Origin: CADEED01 sp963711635
GTDB taxonomy: Bacteria; Pseudomonadota; Gammaproteobacteria; Steroidobacterales; Steroidobacteraceae
NCBI GenBank assembly: GCA_963711635.1
Contig: CAVQEZ010000013.1
Span: 1 to 64,000, forward strand
Direction of reading: 5' to 3'
Length of the DNA stretch: 64,000 nucleotides
Shown here: in pieces, positions 52,501-60,933 of the stretch
Layout: each line of letters begins with the position of its first letter
Numbering within the stretch: position 1 is the first letter of the stretch
Translations under genes and position numbers: made by a program
The notes under the pieces: model-generated
What the model was told of the DNA's origin: nothing
Database searches by the model: none
The model's input: the letters and a program-made list of their open reading frames with translations, nothing else

Positions 52501-53265
52501 GTGCTGCCCTCGGCCGACGAAGTGCTCGTAGGCCCCACCGAACAGGTCGAGAAGGATCCATTCCGCGTGACCAGCGAGATCACCATGACGCTGGGTGAAA
52601 AGGTGACCATCGACACCTATGGTCTGTCAGGACATGTCACCGGCAGCATCACGGAGCGCACGATGCCCGGTGAGCCGACGCGCGCCACCGGCGAGTTGCA
52701 GGTCAAGGATGGCGAGTACGTGGCACTGGCACGCAAGCTCGACATCGAACGCGGCCGGCTCATCTTCAGCGGCGGCCTGCTGGTCGATCCGGCGGTCGAC
52801 ATCCGCGCGGTCAAGGAATTCCCGGACATCAAGGCCGGCGTCAACGTCCGCGGCACGCTGCGCGAGCCGCGACTCAGCTTTTTCTCCGAGCCTTCCGTGC
52901 CGCAGTCGCAGATCGTCTCGCTGCTGCTGGCCGGCGGCTCGTTGCAGTCTGCACAGGATCAGAGTCGCGCCGGCACGGGCCAGGCGTCCCAGGAAGTCGC
53001 AGGACAGGCCGCGGCACTGCTGGCCGCACAGCTCGGCAACAAGCTCGGCATCCCGGACATCAGCGTGGAATCGGACCTGTCCAACGAAACATCGCTGGTG
53101 CTGGGCAAGTATCTCTCGCCGCGCCTGTACCTGAGTTACGGTATCTCGCTGACCGAATCCATCAACACGGTGAAGATGCGCTACACGCTCAGCGACCGCT
53201 GGACGGTGAAAACCGAGGCCGGCAAGGAGCGCAGCGCGGACCTGGTCTATACGATCGAAAAATGA
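49518..53265 (+). CDS. tamB: Translocation and assembly module subunit TamB, one frameshift
   Basis: About 1248 residues. N-terminal membrane anchor (IAALALGLLVLVVLSFLAWV), a long beta-taco body of AsmA/DUF490 type (repeats such as LSGDGDLYVPQLDP-like segments), and the conserved C-terminal DUF490 region (FRGTLREPRLSFFSEP-type: NVRGTLREPRLSFFSEPSVP, SQIVSLLLAGG, YLSPRLYLSYGISL). A one-base break near 49955 separates the first 150 residues; both sides remain in-family. TamB spans the periplasm and moves lipids or assists barrel insertion with TamA. The stop overlaps alkB (ATGA). Confidence 0.92.
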
Positions 53266-53900
53266 ATACGCTGCAGTTATTCGCGGAAGGCGTCGATACC
53301 CTGACGCTGGGGCCGGGAATCACGCTGCTGCGCGGCTTCGCCGACTCGTCGCGGCTGATGCCGCAGATAGAAAGGGTTGCAGCGGCATCACCCTTTCGCC
53401 ACCTGGTGACTCCCGGCGGCCAGACCATGTCCGTGGCCATGACGAATTGCGGCCCGTTGGGCTGGGTCAGCGATCGCAGTGGATATCGTTATGACGCGCG
53501 CGATCCGTTGACGGGCCGTGCATGGCCGCCGATGCCGCGGCAATTTCTCGACCTGGCGCTGGCCGCGGCCGAGCGTGGCGGATTCAGCGACTTCAAGCCG
53601 GATGCCTGCCTGGTCAACCGCTATTCGCCCGGCAGCCGCCTGACTGCGCACCGCGATGCGGACGAGCAGAACTATGCGCAGCCCATCGTCTCGGTTTCGC
53701 TCGGCCTGCCGGCGAGCTTCGCCTTCTATGGGCTCACGCGCGGCGGCAAGGGACGCAGCGTGCCGCTGGCCGATGGCGACGTGCTGGTCTGGGGTGGCCC
53801 CTCGCGACTGGTTTATCACGCCGTGCGGCCCATCAAGCCCGGCACGCATCCGGTGACCGGCGGCTTGCGCTACAACCTCACCTTCCGCCACGCCAGATAG
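53262..53900 (+). CDS. alkB: DNA oxidative demethylase AlkB
   Basis: 212 residues, the usual AlkB size. The Fe(II) ligands are visible as HxD in LTAHRDADEQN and His in RLVYHAVRPIK; the 2-oxoglutarate Arg lies in GLRYNLTFR. CLVNRYSPGSRLTAHRD is the AlkB signature. It removes methyl groups from 1-methyladenine and 3-methylcytosine. Start overlaps the tamB stop, so it is expressed with the envelope genes; convergent with a hypothetical gene 28 bases away. Confidence 0.95.
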   Translation: MNTLQLFAEGVDTLTLGPGITLLRGFADSSRLMPQIERVAAASPFRHLVTPGGQTMSVAMTNCGPLGWVSDRSGYRYDARDPLTGRAWPPMPRQFLDLALAAAERGGFSDFKPDACLVNRYSPGSRLTAHRDADEQNYAQPIVSVSLGLPASFAFYGLTRGGKGRSVPLADGDVLVWGGPSRLVYHAVRPIKPGTHPVTGGLRYNLTFRHAR

Positions 53901-53928
53901 AGGGCCGCGCGTCAGTCGCGTCGAATAG

Positions 53929-54795
53929 CTAGTTTCGCGCGTGCAGCACGCGATACAGCGGGTCGCCCTTGAAGCCGTAGTTCTGCCGCGCGAACGCGTA
54001 TTCCCACAGCAGGGGCGTGGAGTACAGCACCGTGCCCACGCCCGTGGTCGGATCCAGCCACAATGTCACGCTGGCCTTGCAACTGGTGCGCAGCCCGTCA
54101 CCCACCGCCGGGCACCAGCGCCAGATGCTGAACTTGCGGTCGGCGGGATCGGAAGAGTCACCGTCGACGGTTTCGATGATCACCTGGCCACGCCGCAGGT
54201 AGCCATTCGGCCGTCCGTACTTGGCCAACAGCTTGTCGAGCACCTTGTCGTAGGTGGTCTCATGCTCCGCGGGTAGTTTGCGCAGCTCCTCGCGGCTCTC
54301 GCTCTTGAACATGAACTTCATGCCGCAGAACTTGTTGAGCTCGTCGAAATTCGGCGGCGCGCCCTTCTTGCGGTTGCCGGTCCAGTTGGCGCAGAACTGG
54401 TAGATCACCGGATGCAGCACCACGCCGTTGGTTTCGTCGCCGAAACGGAAGCCCTGCCCGTCGATCGCGTATTCGGAGAGCACGTAGGTGCCGCCGCCCT
54501 GGAATTCACTGCGCAGCCGCAGCAGCGTCTCCTGGAAGTTGCAGAAGTCCGTGGCGCCTGCCTGCTGCTGACTCACATTGGGCACGCAGGTGAAGCCGTT
54601 CTGTTTCTGCTGCGTGCGCATCCACGCGGCGCCCACACCCATCGGCTGTTCGGGCAGGCGATCGAAGCTGCTGCGCAGGTCTTCCCACTTGTGGCCGGCG
54701 AAACCCTCCGGCGGAACGTACTTCACGCGCTTGCCGGCTTCCGAGGCCTGGGCGGTCGTAAACAACAACAGTAAAACGAGCAAGCCGAATCTCAT
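53929..54795 (-). CDS. Hypothetical exported protein with several cysteines
   Basis: 288 residues with a signal peptide (FGLLVLLLLFTTAQAS). The mature protein starts near KRVKYVPPEGFAGHKWEDL and contains Cys in FTCVPNV, DFCNFQE, YQFCANW, KFCGMKF and RWCPAV/TSCKAS, so disulfides in the periplasm are likely. No family recognised. The ATG overlaps the stop of the YiiX-like gene upstream (ATGA), so the two are co-expressed. Confidence 0.7.
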   Translation of the reverse strand: MRFGLLVLLLLFTTAQASEAGKRVKYVPPEGFAGHKWEDLRSSFDRLPEQPMGVGAAWMRTQQKQNGFTCVPNVSQQQAGATDFCNFQETLLRLRSEFQGGGTYVLSEYAIDGQGFRFGDETNGVVLHPVIYQFCANWTGNRKKGAPPNFDELNKFCGMKFMFKSESREELRKLPAEHETTYDKVLDKLLAKYGRPNGYLRRGQVIIETVDGDSSDPADRKFSIWRWCPAVGDGLRTSCKASVTLWLDPTTGVGTVLYSTPLLWEYAFARQNYGFKGDPLYRVLHARN

Positions 54796-55388
54796 CGCGT
54801 CTCCACGGTTTCGAGCAAGGGCGAGGCGAATTGCGCGCCCGGCGAAATCACCGACTCGTCGAGCGGCACGTTCGTGCCGTAGCGCTCGCGCATCTTGGCA
54901 CGCACCGCGGCATCGGTCAGGTCGAATTCGCGCAATTTCTGCAGCTCGCCCAAACTCACGCCCAGCGCGCGCTCGTAGATCTTCCAGACCAGCTCGGAGC
55001 AGTAGATGCGCTGGTCGGACCATTCGAAGTACAGGTCGTAGGGCTTGCCTTCGTACACTCGCGCAGCCGTGCGCAATTTCGACTTTTCGGTTCCGGTCAG
55101 GACGCGTTTCAGTCGTTTGACCACGAATCGTCCGCCCTCGCCACGCGCGGTCCATTTTGACAGCGGCGTGTACTGCACGGTCGAGATGGCCTCGAACACA
55201 TACGGTTTGCCCTCACGAAAGATAATGACTCCGACATGGCTGTACGGAGAGTGCGTGGCCCGCTGGATAGCGACGCTCTGCGCCGACCGCGAGGTGTGAA
55301 AGATGATGTCGCCGTCGTGCAGTTCAGCGGCATCCGCCGCCGTGGCGAGGAACCAGGCGAGCAACGAAAATCGGGCAGCGCGCATCAT
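54792..55388 (-). CDS. Exported YiiX/YebB-like permuted papain-fold enzyme
   Basis: 198 residues with a short signal peptide (FSLLAWFLATAADA). The permuted NlpC/P60-type order is seen: LHDGDIIFHTSRS, then the His motif SPYSHVGVIIF early and the Cys motif RIYCSELVWKIYERALG late, as in E. coli YiiX. Such enzymes are amidases, peptidases or acyl hydrolases acting in the periplasm; the exact substrate is unknown. Two ATG codons stand in tandem at the start. Operon with the following hypothetical gene. Confidence 0.85.
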   Translation of the reverse strand: MMRAARFSLLAWFLATAADAAELHDGDIIFHTSRSAQSVAIQRATHSPYSHVGVIIFREGKPYVFEAISTVQYTPLSKWTARGEGGRFVVKRLKRVLTGTEKSKLRTAARVYEGKPYDLYFEWSDQRIYCSELVWKIYERALGVSLGELQKLREFDLTDAAVRAKMRERYGTNVPLDESVISPGAQFASPLLETVETR

Positions 55389-55535
55389 TTCCCGGAATCT
55401 TTCACCTTGTATGCAATACGTGCGGCAAGGCTGGCGGCGAATACGGGAAGCGCCGGAATCGATGCAGCTTCAATACGCACGGCGCGCAGCATATCGCTGA
55501 AATATCATCGCGGGCATCACGCCAGGAGACGTCCC

Positions 55536-55841
55536 ATGCATTTCCTCCTCTTCTATACATACGTGTCCGACGTGCTGGAGCGCCGCGCGCAATTCCGTGG
55601 ACCGCACCTGAAACATGCCTGGTCGGCGCAACAGCGCGGAGAGCTGGTGCTGGCCGGCGCCCTGGCTGACCCGGTAGATGGCGGCGTGCTGTGGTTCTCG
55701 GCACCCGACAAGGCCGTGGTCGAGCGCTTCGCCACCGAAGACCCCTATGTCAAGAGCGGCCTGGTCACCAAATGGACCGTGCGCGAGTGGACCACCGTGG
55801 TCGGCGACGCCGCGATCAAGCCGATTCACCCCGAGAGCTGA
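55536..55841 (+). CDS. YciI-family protein
   Basis: 101 residues, typical length. The ferredoxin-like YciI fold shows as HFLLFYTYVSDVLERRAQFR (with RxxH-type RGPHLKHA carrying the conserved His), then GELVLAGALADPVDGG and FATEDPYVKSGLV. AGGAGA eight bases upstream fixes the ATG. YciI-like proteins are small dimers with suspected enzyme activity; no specific role can be assigned. Confidence 0.88.
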   Translation: MHFLLFYTYVSDVLERRAQFRGPHLKHAWSAQQRGELVLAGALADPVDGGVLWFSAPDKAVVERFATEDPYVKSGLVTKWTVREWTTVVGDAAIKPIHPES

Positions 55842-55876
55842 CCGGCGGCGTGCCGGCCAACCGGCGTCAGGAATTC

Positions 55877-55915
55877 ACGAATTTTTCATTGACGGTGAGT
55901 GCATTTTTATGCACC
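55877..55915. promoter_or_regulatory. Candidate tandem ARG boxes upstream of argR
   Basis: The best box is the perfect palindrome GTGCAT-TTTT-ATGCAC (55899-55914), matching the TGAAT-WWWW-ATTCA consensus except one base per half. About 21 bases upstream, CACGAATTTTTCATTGAC (55877-55894) is a weaker copy. Two boxes one helical double-turn apart is the classic ArgR arrangement. They lie 15-50 bases before the argR ATG, fitting autoregulation and control of the cluster downstream. Confidence 0.6.
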
Positions 55916-55928
55916 ATTCGCCAACTTT

Positions 55929-56387
55929 ATGCATACCGACCACCATCGCGAGGCGCGTCGCAGCGCCATCGTCCGCCTGTTGCGCAGCTCGCCGGTGCGC
56001 CGGCAGCAGGAACTCGTGCGCCTGTTGCGGCGCGAGGGACACACCGCGACACAATCCTCGATCAGCCGCGACCTGCGCGAGCTGGGCGTGCTCAAGCACA
56101 GCGACGGCTACGTGCTGCCGGACGGCGCGGACCTCGAGGCGCGCACCCAGGATAATTTCGCCACCGTCGCGCAATTCGTGCGCGAGATCCGCACCGCCGG
56201 CACGTCGATCACCGTGTTGAAGACCACGATCGGCGCGGCACAGAGCGTGGCCGCCGCCATCGACAAGGCCGGCTGGGAAGATGTCGTCGGCACGGTGTCC
56301 GGCGACGACACGATGTTCATCGCAACCGCCGATGCGCGCGCCCAGGCGCGCGTGCTCGAGCTGCTGCACGAAGCTTTTGGAGTCTGA
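55929..56387 (+). CDS. argR: Arginine repressor ArgR
   Basis: 152 residues. The N-terminal winged helix (VRRQQELVRLLRREGHTATQSSISRDLRELGVLK: helix, TQSSISRDL recognition helix) and the C-terminal oligomerisation/arginine-binding domain (GWEDVVGTVSGDDTMFIATAD, with the GDDT motif contacting arginine) are complete. ATG 55929 is preferred over a start ten codons earlier that would begin inside the palindrome. It lies six bases before argG, leading the arginine genes. Confidence 0.93.
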   Translation: MHTDHHREARRSAIVRLLRSSPVRRQQELVRLLRREGHTATQSSISRDLRELGVLKHSDGYVLPDGADLEARTQDNFATVAQFVREIRTAGTSITVLKTTIGAAQSVAAAIDKAGWEDVVGTVSGDDTMFIATADARAQARVLELLHEAFGV

Positions 56388-56393
56388 ATAAAG

Positions 56394-57617
56394 ATGAGTA
56401 GCTCACTGCCCATCGTCCTGGCCTATTCCGGCGGCCTCGACACCTCTTTCCTGGTGCCCTGGCTCAAGGACAACTACGGCCGTCCCATCATCACGGTCAC
56501 CGTGGACACCGGCGGCATCGACGCCGCTGGCGCGAAGACCCTGGCGGAGCGTTCCAAGGCGTATGGGGCGATCGCGCACCACCAGATCGACGCGCGCACG
56601 GATTACTTCGAGCAGGTGCTGCGCTTCCTCGTCATGGGCAATGTGCGCCGCGGACAGCTCTATCCCTTGTGCGTGGGCGCGGAGCGCGTCATGCAGGCGC
56701 AGCAGATCGCGCTCATGGCGCGCAAGCTCGGCACGAATTCCATCGCGCACGGTTGCACGGCTGCCGGCAATGACCAGGTCCGCTTCGAAGTGGCCATGCG
56801 CACGCTCGCGCCGGAGCTCGAGGTGATCGCTCCCGTGCGCGACAAGGCGTTCAAGCGCCAGGAAGAGCTGGACTATCTGACGGCGCGCAATCTGCCGTTG
56901 CCACCGTACGGCGCCGCGTATTCCATCAATCGCGGCCTGTGGGGCGTCACCATCGGCGGCAAGGAAACTCTGACCTCCGAGGGCAGCATTCCCGATTCGG
57001 CGTGGGTGCTGTCGAAGGATGCGTTCACGAATCCTCGCGCCCCCGCGAAACACACCATTCATTTCGAGAAGGGCCGGCCGACCGGCATCGACGGCAAGAC
57101 GATGTCTGCCGTCGAAGTGGTCGAAGCCCTGGAAACGCTGGGTGCGCCGTACGGCATTGGCCGCGGCATTCATCTCGGCGACACCATCATCGGCACCAAG
57201 GGCCGCGTGGCCTTCGAGGCGCCGGCCGCGGAAACGCTGCTCACTGCGCACCGCGAGCTCGAAAAACTCGTGCTCACGCCGCGCCAGCAGCGCATCAAGG
57301 AGTCGCTGGCGGGTCCGTACGGCGACTGGGTGCACGAAGGCCAGTTGCTGGACCCCGTGTGCCGCGACATCGAGGCGTTGTTCCTGTCATCGCAGGAACG
57401 CGTCACGGGCAAGGTCCACGTGTTGTTCCGCCCCGGTAGTTTGTTCGTCGAAGGCGTCGAGTCGCCGCATTCGCTCATGGCCGTTTCCAAGGGCGTGTAT
57501 GGCGAGTCGCATGGCGAGTGGTCGCCTCAGGATGCACTCGGCTTTTCCAAGATCGTTTCGCTCACGGGCATGTTCCATGCACGTGCGGGAGACAAAGCAA
57601 TGGGTACCGCCAAATGA
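56394..57617 (+). CDS. argG: Argininosuccinate synthase
   Basis: 407 residues. PP-loop nucleotide site AYSGGLDTSF at the N-terminus, then GCTAAGNDQVRFE and SINRGLWGVTIGG. Joins citrulline and aspartate with ATP, the penultimate step of arginine synthesis. Length and motifs are normal. Its stop overlaps the next gene's ATG (ATGA). Confidence 0.95.
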   Translation: MSSSLPIVLAYSGGLDTSFLVPWLKDNYGRPIITVTVDTGGIDAAGAKTLAERSKAYGAIAHHQIDARTDYFEQVLRFLVMGNVRRGQLYPLCVGAERVMQAQQIALMARKLGTNSIAHGCTAAGNDQVRFEVAMRTLAPELEVIAPVRDKAFKRQEELDYLTARNLPLPPYGAAYSINRGLWGVTIGGKETLTSEGSIPDSAWVLSKDAFTNPRAPAKHTIHFEKGRPTGIDGKTMSAVEVVEALETLGAPYGIGRGIHLGDTIIGTKGRVAFEAPAAETLLTAHRELEKLVLTPRQQRIKESLAGPYGDWVHEGQLLDPVCRDIEALFLSSQERVTGKVHVLFRPGSLFVEGVESPHSLMAVSKGVYGESHGEWSPQDALGFSKIVSLTGMFHARAGDKAMGTAK

Positions 57618-58699
57618 GAACCGTAGTCGTCGACAAGATCGCGTCCGTGACCCAGGCGTGCGGCCTCGGCAACGAGGTGCGCGTCGCCACGGACAACATT
57701 CCCTCCGAGGAAGGCGTGGTCGTGGTCGTGGAAGTCCTCACCAACAAATCCACGTACAACACGCTCGAGCTCACCAGCGGCCGCATGGCCAAGGTCAGCC
57801 AGGGCGACGTGGTGGCGGGCGCGCTCGGCCATCGCAAGGCGCTGTTCGGTTACTCGGGACACGTGCCCGAGAGCGTCAAGCCCGGCGACATCCTGCAGAT
57901 GCTCAACATCGGCGGCGTGCTCGGCGTGTGCGACTCGGTGAATCCCGACAAGGGCAAGCCGTTCGACTGTCGCGTCATCGGCGGGGTGCTGGATTTCCCG
58001 TATCTCGGCGAGCGCATCGGCGTGCCCGCGCGCGTGGGTTACCGCAAGTTCGATCCGGAAGCGAAACTCGAAACGAATGGCGTGCCCGTGGTGGCGCTGG
58101 CGGGCACCTGCATGGAGGCAGGCAAGACGGCCGCGGCGGCCGCCATCATCTCGCGCATGCGGCATCGCGGACTGGTCGTGGACGCGTTCAAGGCCACGGG
58201 CGTTTCCCTGCGCCGCGACATCATGGCGTTCGAGGACGCCGGCGCGCGCAATACGCTCATCTTCACGGACTTCGGCATCGTGTCGACCACGCGCAAGGTC
58301 GGCCCGGCGCTCACGCGCACCATGCTGACCGAGCTCTCGGAGAAAAAGCCCGACGTCATCGTGTTCGAGCTTGGCGACGGGTTGTTAGGCACGTACGGCG
58401 TCGACGCCATCCTCGAGCAGGAAGACCTGCGCAAGGCGATGACCGGCGTCGTCCTGTCGGCCAACGATCCGGTCGCGGCCTATGGCGGCGTCGACATCCT
58501 GCGCAAGCGCTACGGCATCGAGCCGATCGCGGTGACGGGTCCCTCCACCGACAACGCCGTAGGCGTGCAGATCATCCAGGAACAGCTCAAGGTGCCGGCG
58601 TTCAACGCGCTGGCATCCGGTGCCGCGCTGGGCGATTCCATCATCGATTCCGTGGGCCTGAGGCAGGCCCGCGCGCTCGATCGCGCGGCGAACGAATGA
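57614..58699 (+). CDS. Uncharacterised BioD/DUF1611-like P-loop protein within the arginine operon
   Basis: 361 residues in two parts. Residues 1-155 are beta-rich (EGVVVVVEVLTNKSTYNTLE, VKPGDILQMLNIGGVLG). Residues 156-361 are a P-loop domain like dethiobiotin synthetase: AGTCMEAGKTAAAAAII is a GTxxxxGKT loop, followed by VDAFKATGVSLRRD and FELGDGLLGTYGVD. The closest family I can recall is DUF1611, whose member DgcN has been described as a glutamate N-acetyltransferase. Start and stop both overlap neighbours by ATGA, so it is firmly part of the operon. No acetylglutamate synthase is otherwise present; a role in the first step is a hypothesis only. Confidence 0.7.
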   Translation: MRTVVVDKIASVTQACGLGNEVRVATDNIPSEEGVVVVVEVLTNKSTYNTLELTSGRMAKVSQGDVVAGALGHRKALFGYSGHVPESVKPGDILQMLNIGGVLGVCDSVNPDKGKPFDCRVIGGVLDFPYLGERIGVPARVGYRKFDPEAKLETNGVPVVALAGTCMEAGKTAAAAAIISRMRHRGLVVDAFKATGVSLRRDIMAFEDAGARNTLIFTDFGIVSTTRKVGPALTRTMLTELSEKKPDVIVFELGDGLLGTYGVDAILEQEDLRKAMTGVVLSANDPVAAYGGVDILRKRYGIEPIAVTGPSTDNAVGVQIIQEQLKVPAFNALASGAALGDSIIDSVGLRQARALDRAANE

Positions 58700-59757
58700 A
58701 CAAACAGATCCCCGCGATCGTGCTCGGCGGCACCGGCTACGTGTCCGGCGAGCTGCTGCGGTTGTTGTTAGGCCACCCGAACTTCGCGCTCGCGGGCGTG
58801 ATGTCCGACAGCGCACCCGGTGAGCTGGCGGGCAAGTCTTTCCCGCATCTCGCCGGGCTGCTGGGCGACACGGCGTTCAAGTCCCAGGCGGACATCGCCG
58901 CCCTGATCGCCAGCGAACCCAGCAGCGCGGTGTTCTGCGCCGCGCCGCATGGCGCCGCGGCCGCGCTCATCGACAACCTGCTCAAGGCCGCCGAAACCGC
59001 GGGCACCAAGCCGCGCTTCGTCGACATCTCGGCCGATTTCCGTTACTCCACCGCGACCGCCTACGAGGCCGTGTACAAGCATCACCACGGCGCGCCCCAC
59101 CGCATCACGCAGTTCACCTGCGCCGTGCCGGAGCACCTGAAGAAGGTGAGCACGCCGCACGTCGGCCACCCCGGATGCTTTTCCACCGCCATCCTGCTGG
59201 CCAGTGTGCCGCTGCTTTCGTCGGGATGGGCCGAGCCCACGCTGTTCGTCAGCGGCGTCACGGGCAGTACCGGATCGGGCCGCAAGCCCGTGGAAGGTAC
59301 GCACCATCCCACGCGCCACAGCGATCTGTATTCCTATGGCGCGCTGGGGCATCGGCACACGCCCGAAATCATGGCGCTGGCCAAGGCCGCCTCGGGCGTC
59401 GAGGCCGAATTCGCCTTCGTACCGCATTCCGGGCCGTTCGCACGCGGCATCCATGTCACGGTGCAGGCGCGCCTCAAGAGCGCGCGGGATGCCGCGGCCG
59501 TCATCAACCTGCTGCGCGAGTATTACGCGGGCGCGCCCTTCGTGCGCGTGCTCGATTCCGCGCCGCGTGTGAAGGACATCGTCGCCAGCAACTACGCACA
59601 TCTCTCCGCGGCCGCCAATGGCAGGACCGTCGCCGTGATGAGCGTGGTCGACAACCTCAACAAGGGCGCGGCCGGCGGTGCCGTGCAATGGATGAATCGG
59701 TTGTTCGGCCTGCCCGAGACCGCGGGGCTGCTCGCGCCGGCAGCCGGCTGGACCTGA
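58696..59757 (+). CDS. argC: N-acetyl-gamma-glutamyl-phosphate reductase
   Basis: 353 residues. NADP-binding GGTGYVSGELLRLLLGHP at the N-terminus, catalytic Cys in HVGHPGCFSTAILLA, and the later SGVTGSTGSGRKP and HRHTPEIMA motifs. Third step of arginine synthesis: reduces acetylglutamyl phosphate to the semialdehyde. Overlaps the preceding gene by ATGA; argD follows four bases later. Confidence 0.95.
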   Translation: MNKQIPAIVLGGTGYVSGELLRLLLGHPNFALAGVMSDSAPGELAGKSFPHLAGLLGDTAFKSQADIAALIASEPSSAVFCAAPHGAAAALIDNLLKAAETAGTKPRFVDISADFRYSTATAYEAVYKHHHGAPHRITQFTCAVPEHLKKVSTPHVGHPGCFSTAILLASVPLLSSGWAEPTLFVSGVTGSTGSGRKPVEGTHHPTRHSDLYSYGALGHRHTPEIMALAKAASGVEAEFAFVPHSGPFARGIHVTVQARLKSARDAAAVINLLREYYAGAPFVRVLDSAPRVKDIVASNYAHLSAAANGRTVAVMSVVDNLNKGAAGGAVQWMNRLFGLPETAGLLAPAAGWT

Positions 59758-59761
59758 TCGC

Positions 59762-60931
59762 ATGAACGCCGAACTATCCAGCAACGCCCCGAAGTCGCCC
59801 GCCGACGGCCTCGCGCCGGTGTACGCGCAGTACCCCATCGAAGTGGTCGGCGCCGAGGGTGTGTGGCTGCACACGCGCGATGGTCGCAAGGTGCTCGATC
59901 TCTACGGCGGCCACGCCGTTGCCTCGCTGGGCTACGGCCACGCCGGCTGGACGAAAGCGCTGTCCGACCAGGCCGCGCAGATGAATTTCCAGACCAATGC
60001 CGTGCCCATGGAAATCCGCGCACGAGCGGCTCACAAGCTGTTGAAGTTTTCGAAGCTGCCCTTCGACAGCGTGTTCTGGATCAACTCCGGGGCCGAGGCC
60101 AACGAAAACGCCTTCAAGATGGCGTTCAAGATGCGGCCCGGCCGCACCCACGTGGCCGCGGTGGAGCAGAGTTTTCACGGCCGCACCGCGGCCTGCGCCT
60201 CCACCACGTGGCAGGCACCGCAGAAATGGTTCTTCCTGCCGCGCGCGCCTTTCGACGTGAGCTGGATCAAGCGCCGCGACGTGGCGGACATCGCCAACCA
60301 TGTCACCGACAACACCGCGGCGGTCATCGTCGAGCCCGTGCAAGGGGTGGGCGGTGCCTTCGACATGGGCCAGGAATTCCTGGCCGCGCTGCGCAAGCGC
60401 TGCGACGACACCGGCGCGTTACTGCTGTTTGACGAGGTCCAGTGCGGCGTGGGCCGCTCGGGTACGCCGTTCGCGGCTAACTACTATGGCGTGATGCCGG
60501 ACATCATCACCACGGCCAAGGCCCTGGGCAACGGCTTCCCGGTCTCGGCCATGCTGCTGACGCCGCCTATCACGGCCCAGCTCAAGCTGGAGAATCTCGG
60601 CACCACGTTTGGCGGCGGCCCGATGGCTTGTGCCGTGGCCGAGGCCACCATCGACGCCATCGAGAAGGAAGGCTTGCTGGCGAACGTGACGCGCGTGTCG
60701 GCCTACCTGCGGCAAACCTGCAAGGTCGGACCGGTGGTGGATTTCCAGGGCCTGGGGTTCCTGCATGGCCTGCGGCTCAACAAGCCGGCGAAGGACGTGC
60801 AGAAGGCGCTGCTGGCCAGGGACATTCTCGCGGGCACCGCCGGCGACCCCGCCATCCTGCGCCTGCTGCCCGCCTTCATCCTCAAAGAGGAACACATCGA
60901 CCTCTTGCGCGCGGCCCTTTCGGATCTTTGA
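59762..60931 (+). CDS. argD: Acetylornithine aminotransferase (class III, PLP)
   Basis: 389 residues. The PLP lysine lies in TTAKALGNGFPVSAML, preceded by LLLFDEVQCGVGRSG and the SGAEANENAFKMAF segment; FHGRTAAC is the substrate-side motif. Converts acetylglutamate semialdehyde to acetylornithine. It differs somewhat from the common ArgD start but fits the class and position in the operon. Two bases separate its stop from the carbamoyltransferase start. Confidence 0.92.
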   Translation: MNAELSSNAPKSPADGLAPVYAQYPIEVVGAEGVWLHTRDGRKVLDLYGGHAVASLGYGHAGWTKALSDQAAQMNFQTNAVPMEIRARAAHKLLKFSKLPFDSVFWINSGAEANENAFKMAFKMRPGRTHVAAVEQSFHGRTAACASTTWQAPQKWFFLPRAPFDVSWIKRRDVADIANHVTDNTAAVIVEPVQGVGGAFDMGQEFLAALRKRCDDTGALLLFDEVQCGVGRSGTPFAANYYGVMPDIITTAKALGNGFPVSAMLLTPPITAQLKLENLGTTFGGGPMACAVAEATIDAIEKEGLLANVTRVSAYLRQTCKVGPVVDFQGLGFLHGLRLNKPAKDVQKALLARDILAGTAGDPAILRLLPAFILKEEHIDLLRAALSDL

Positions 60932-60933
60932 CC

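Noticed and set aside
57614..58699. Dethiobiotin synthetase (bioD)
   Set aside because: The P-loop resembles BioD, but the long N-terminal domain and the arginine context do not fit biotin synthesis.
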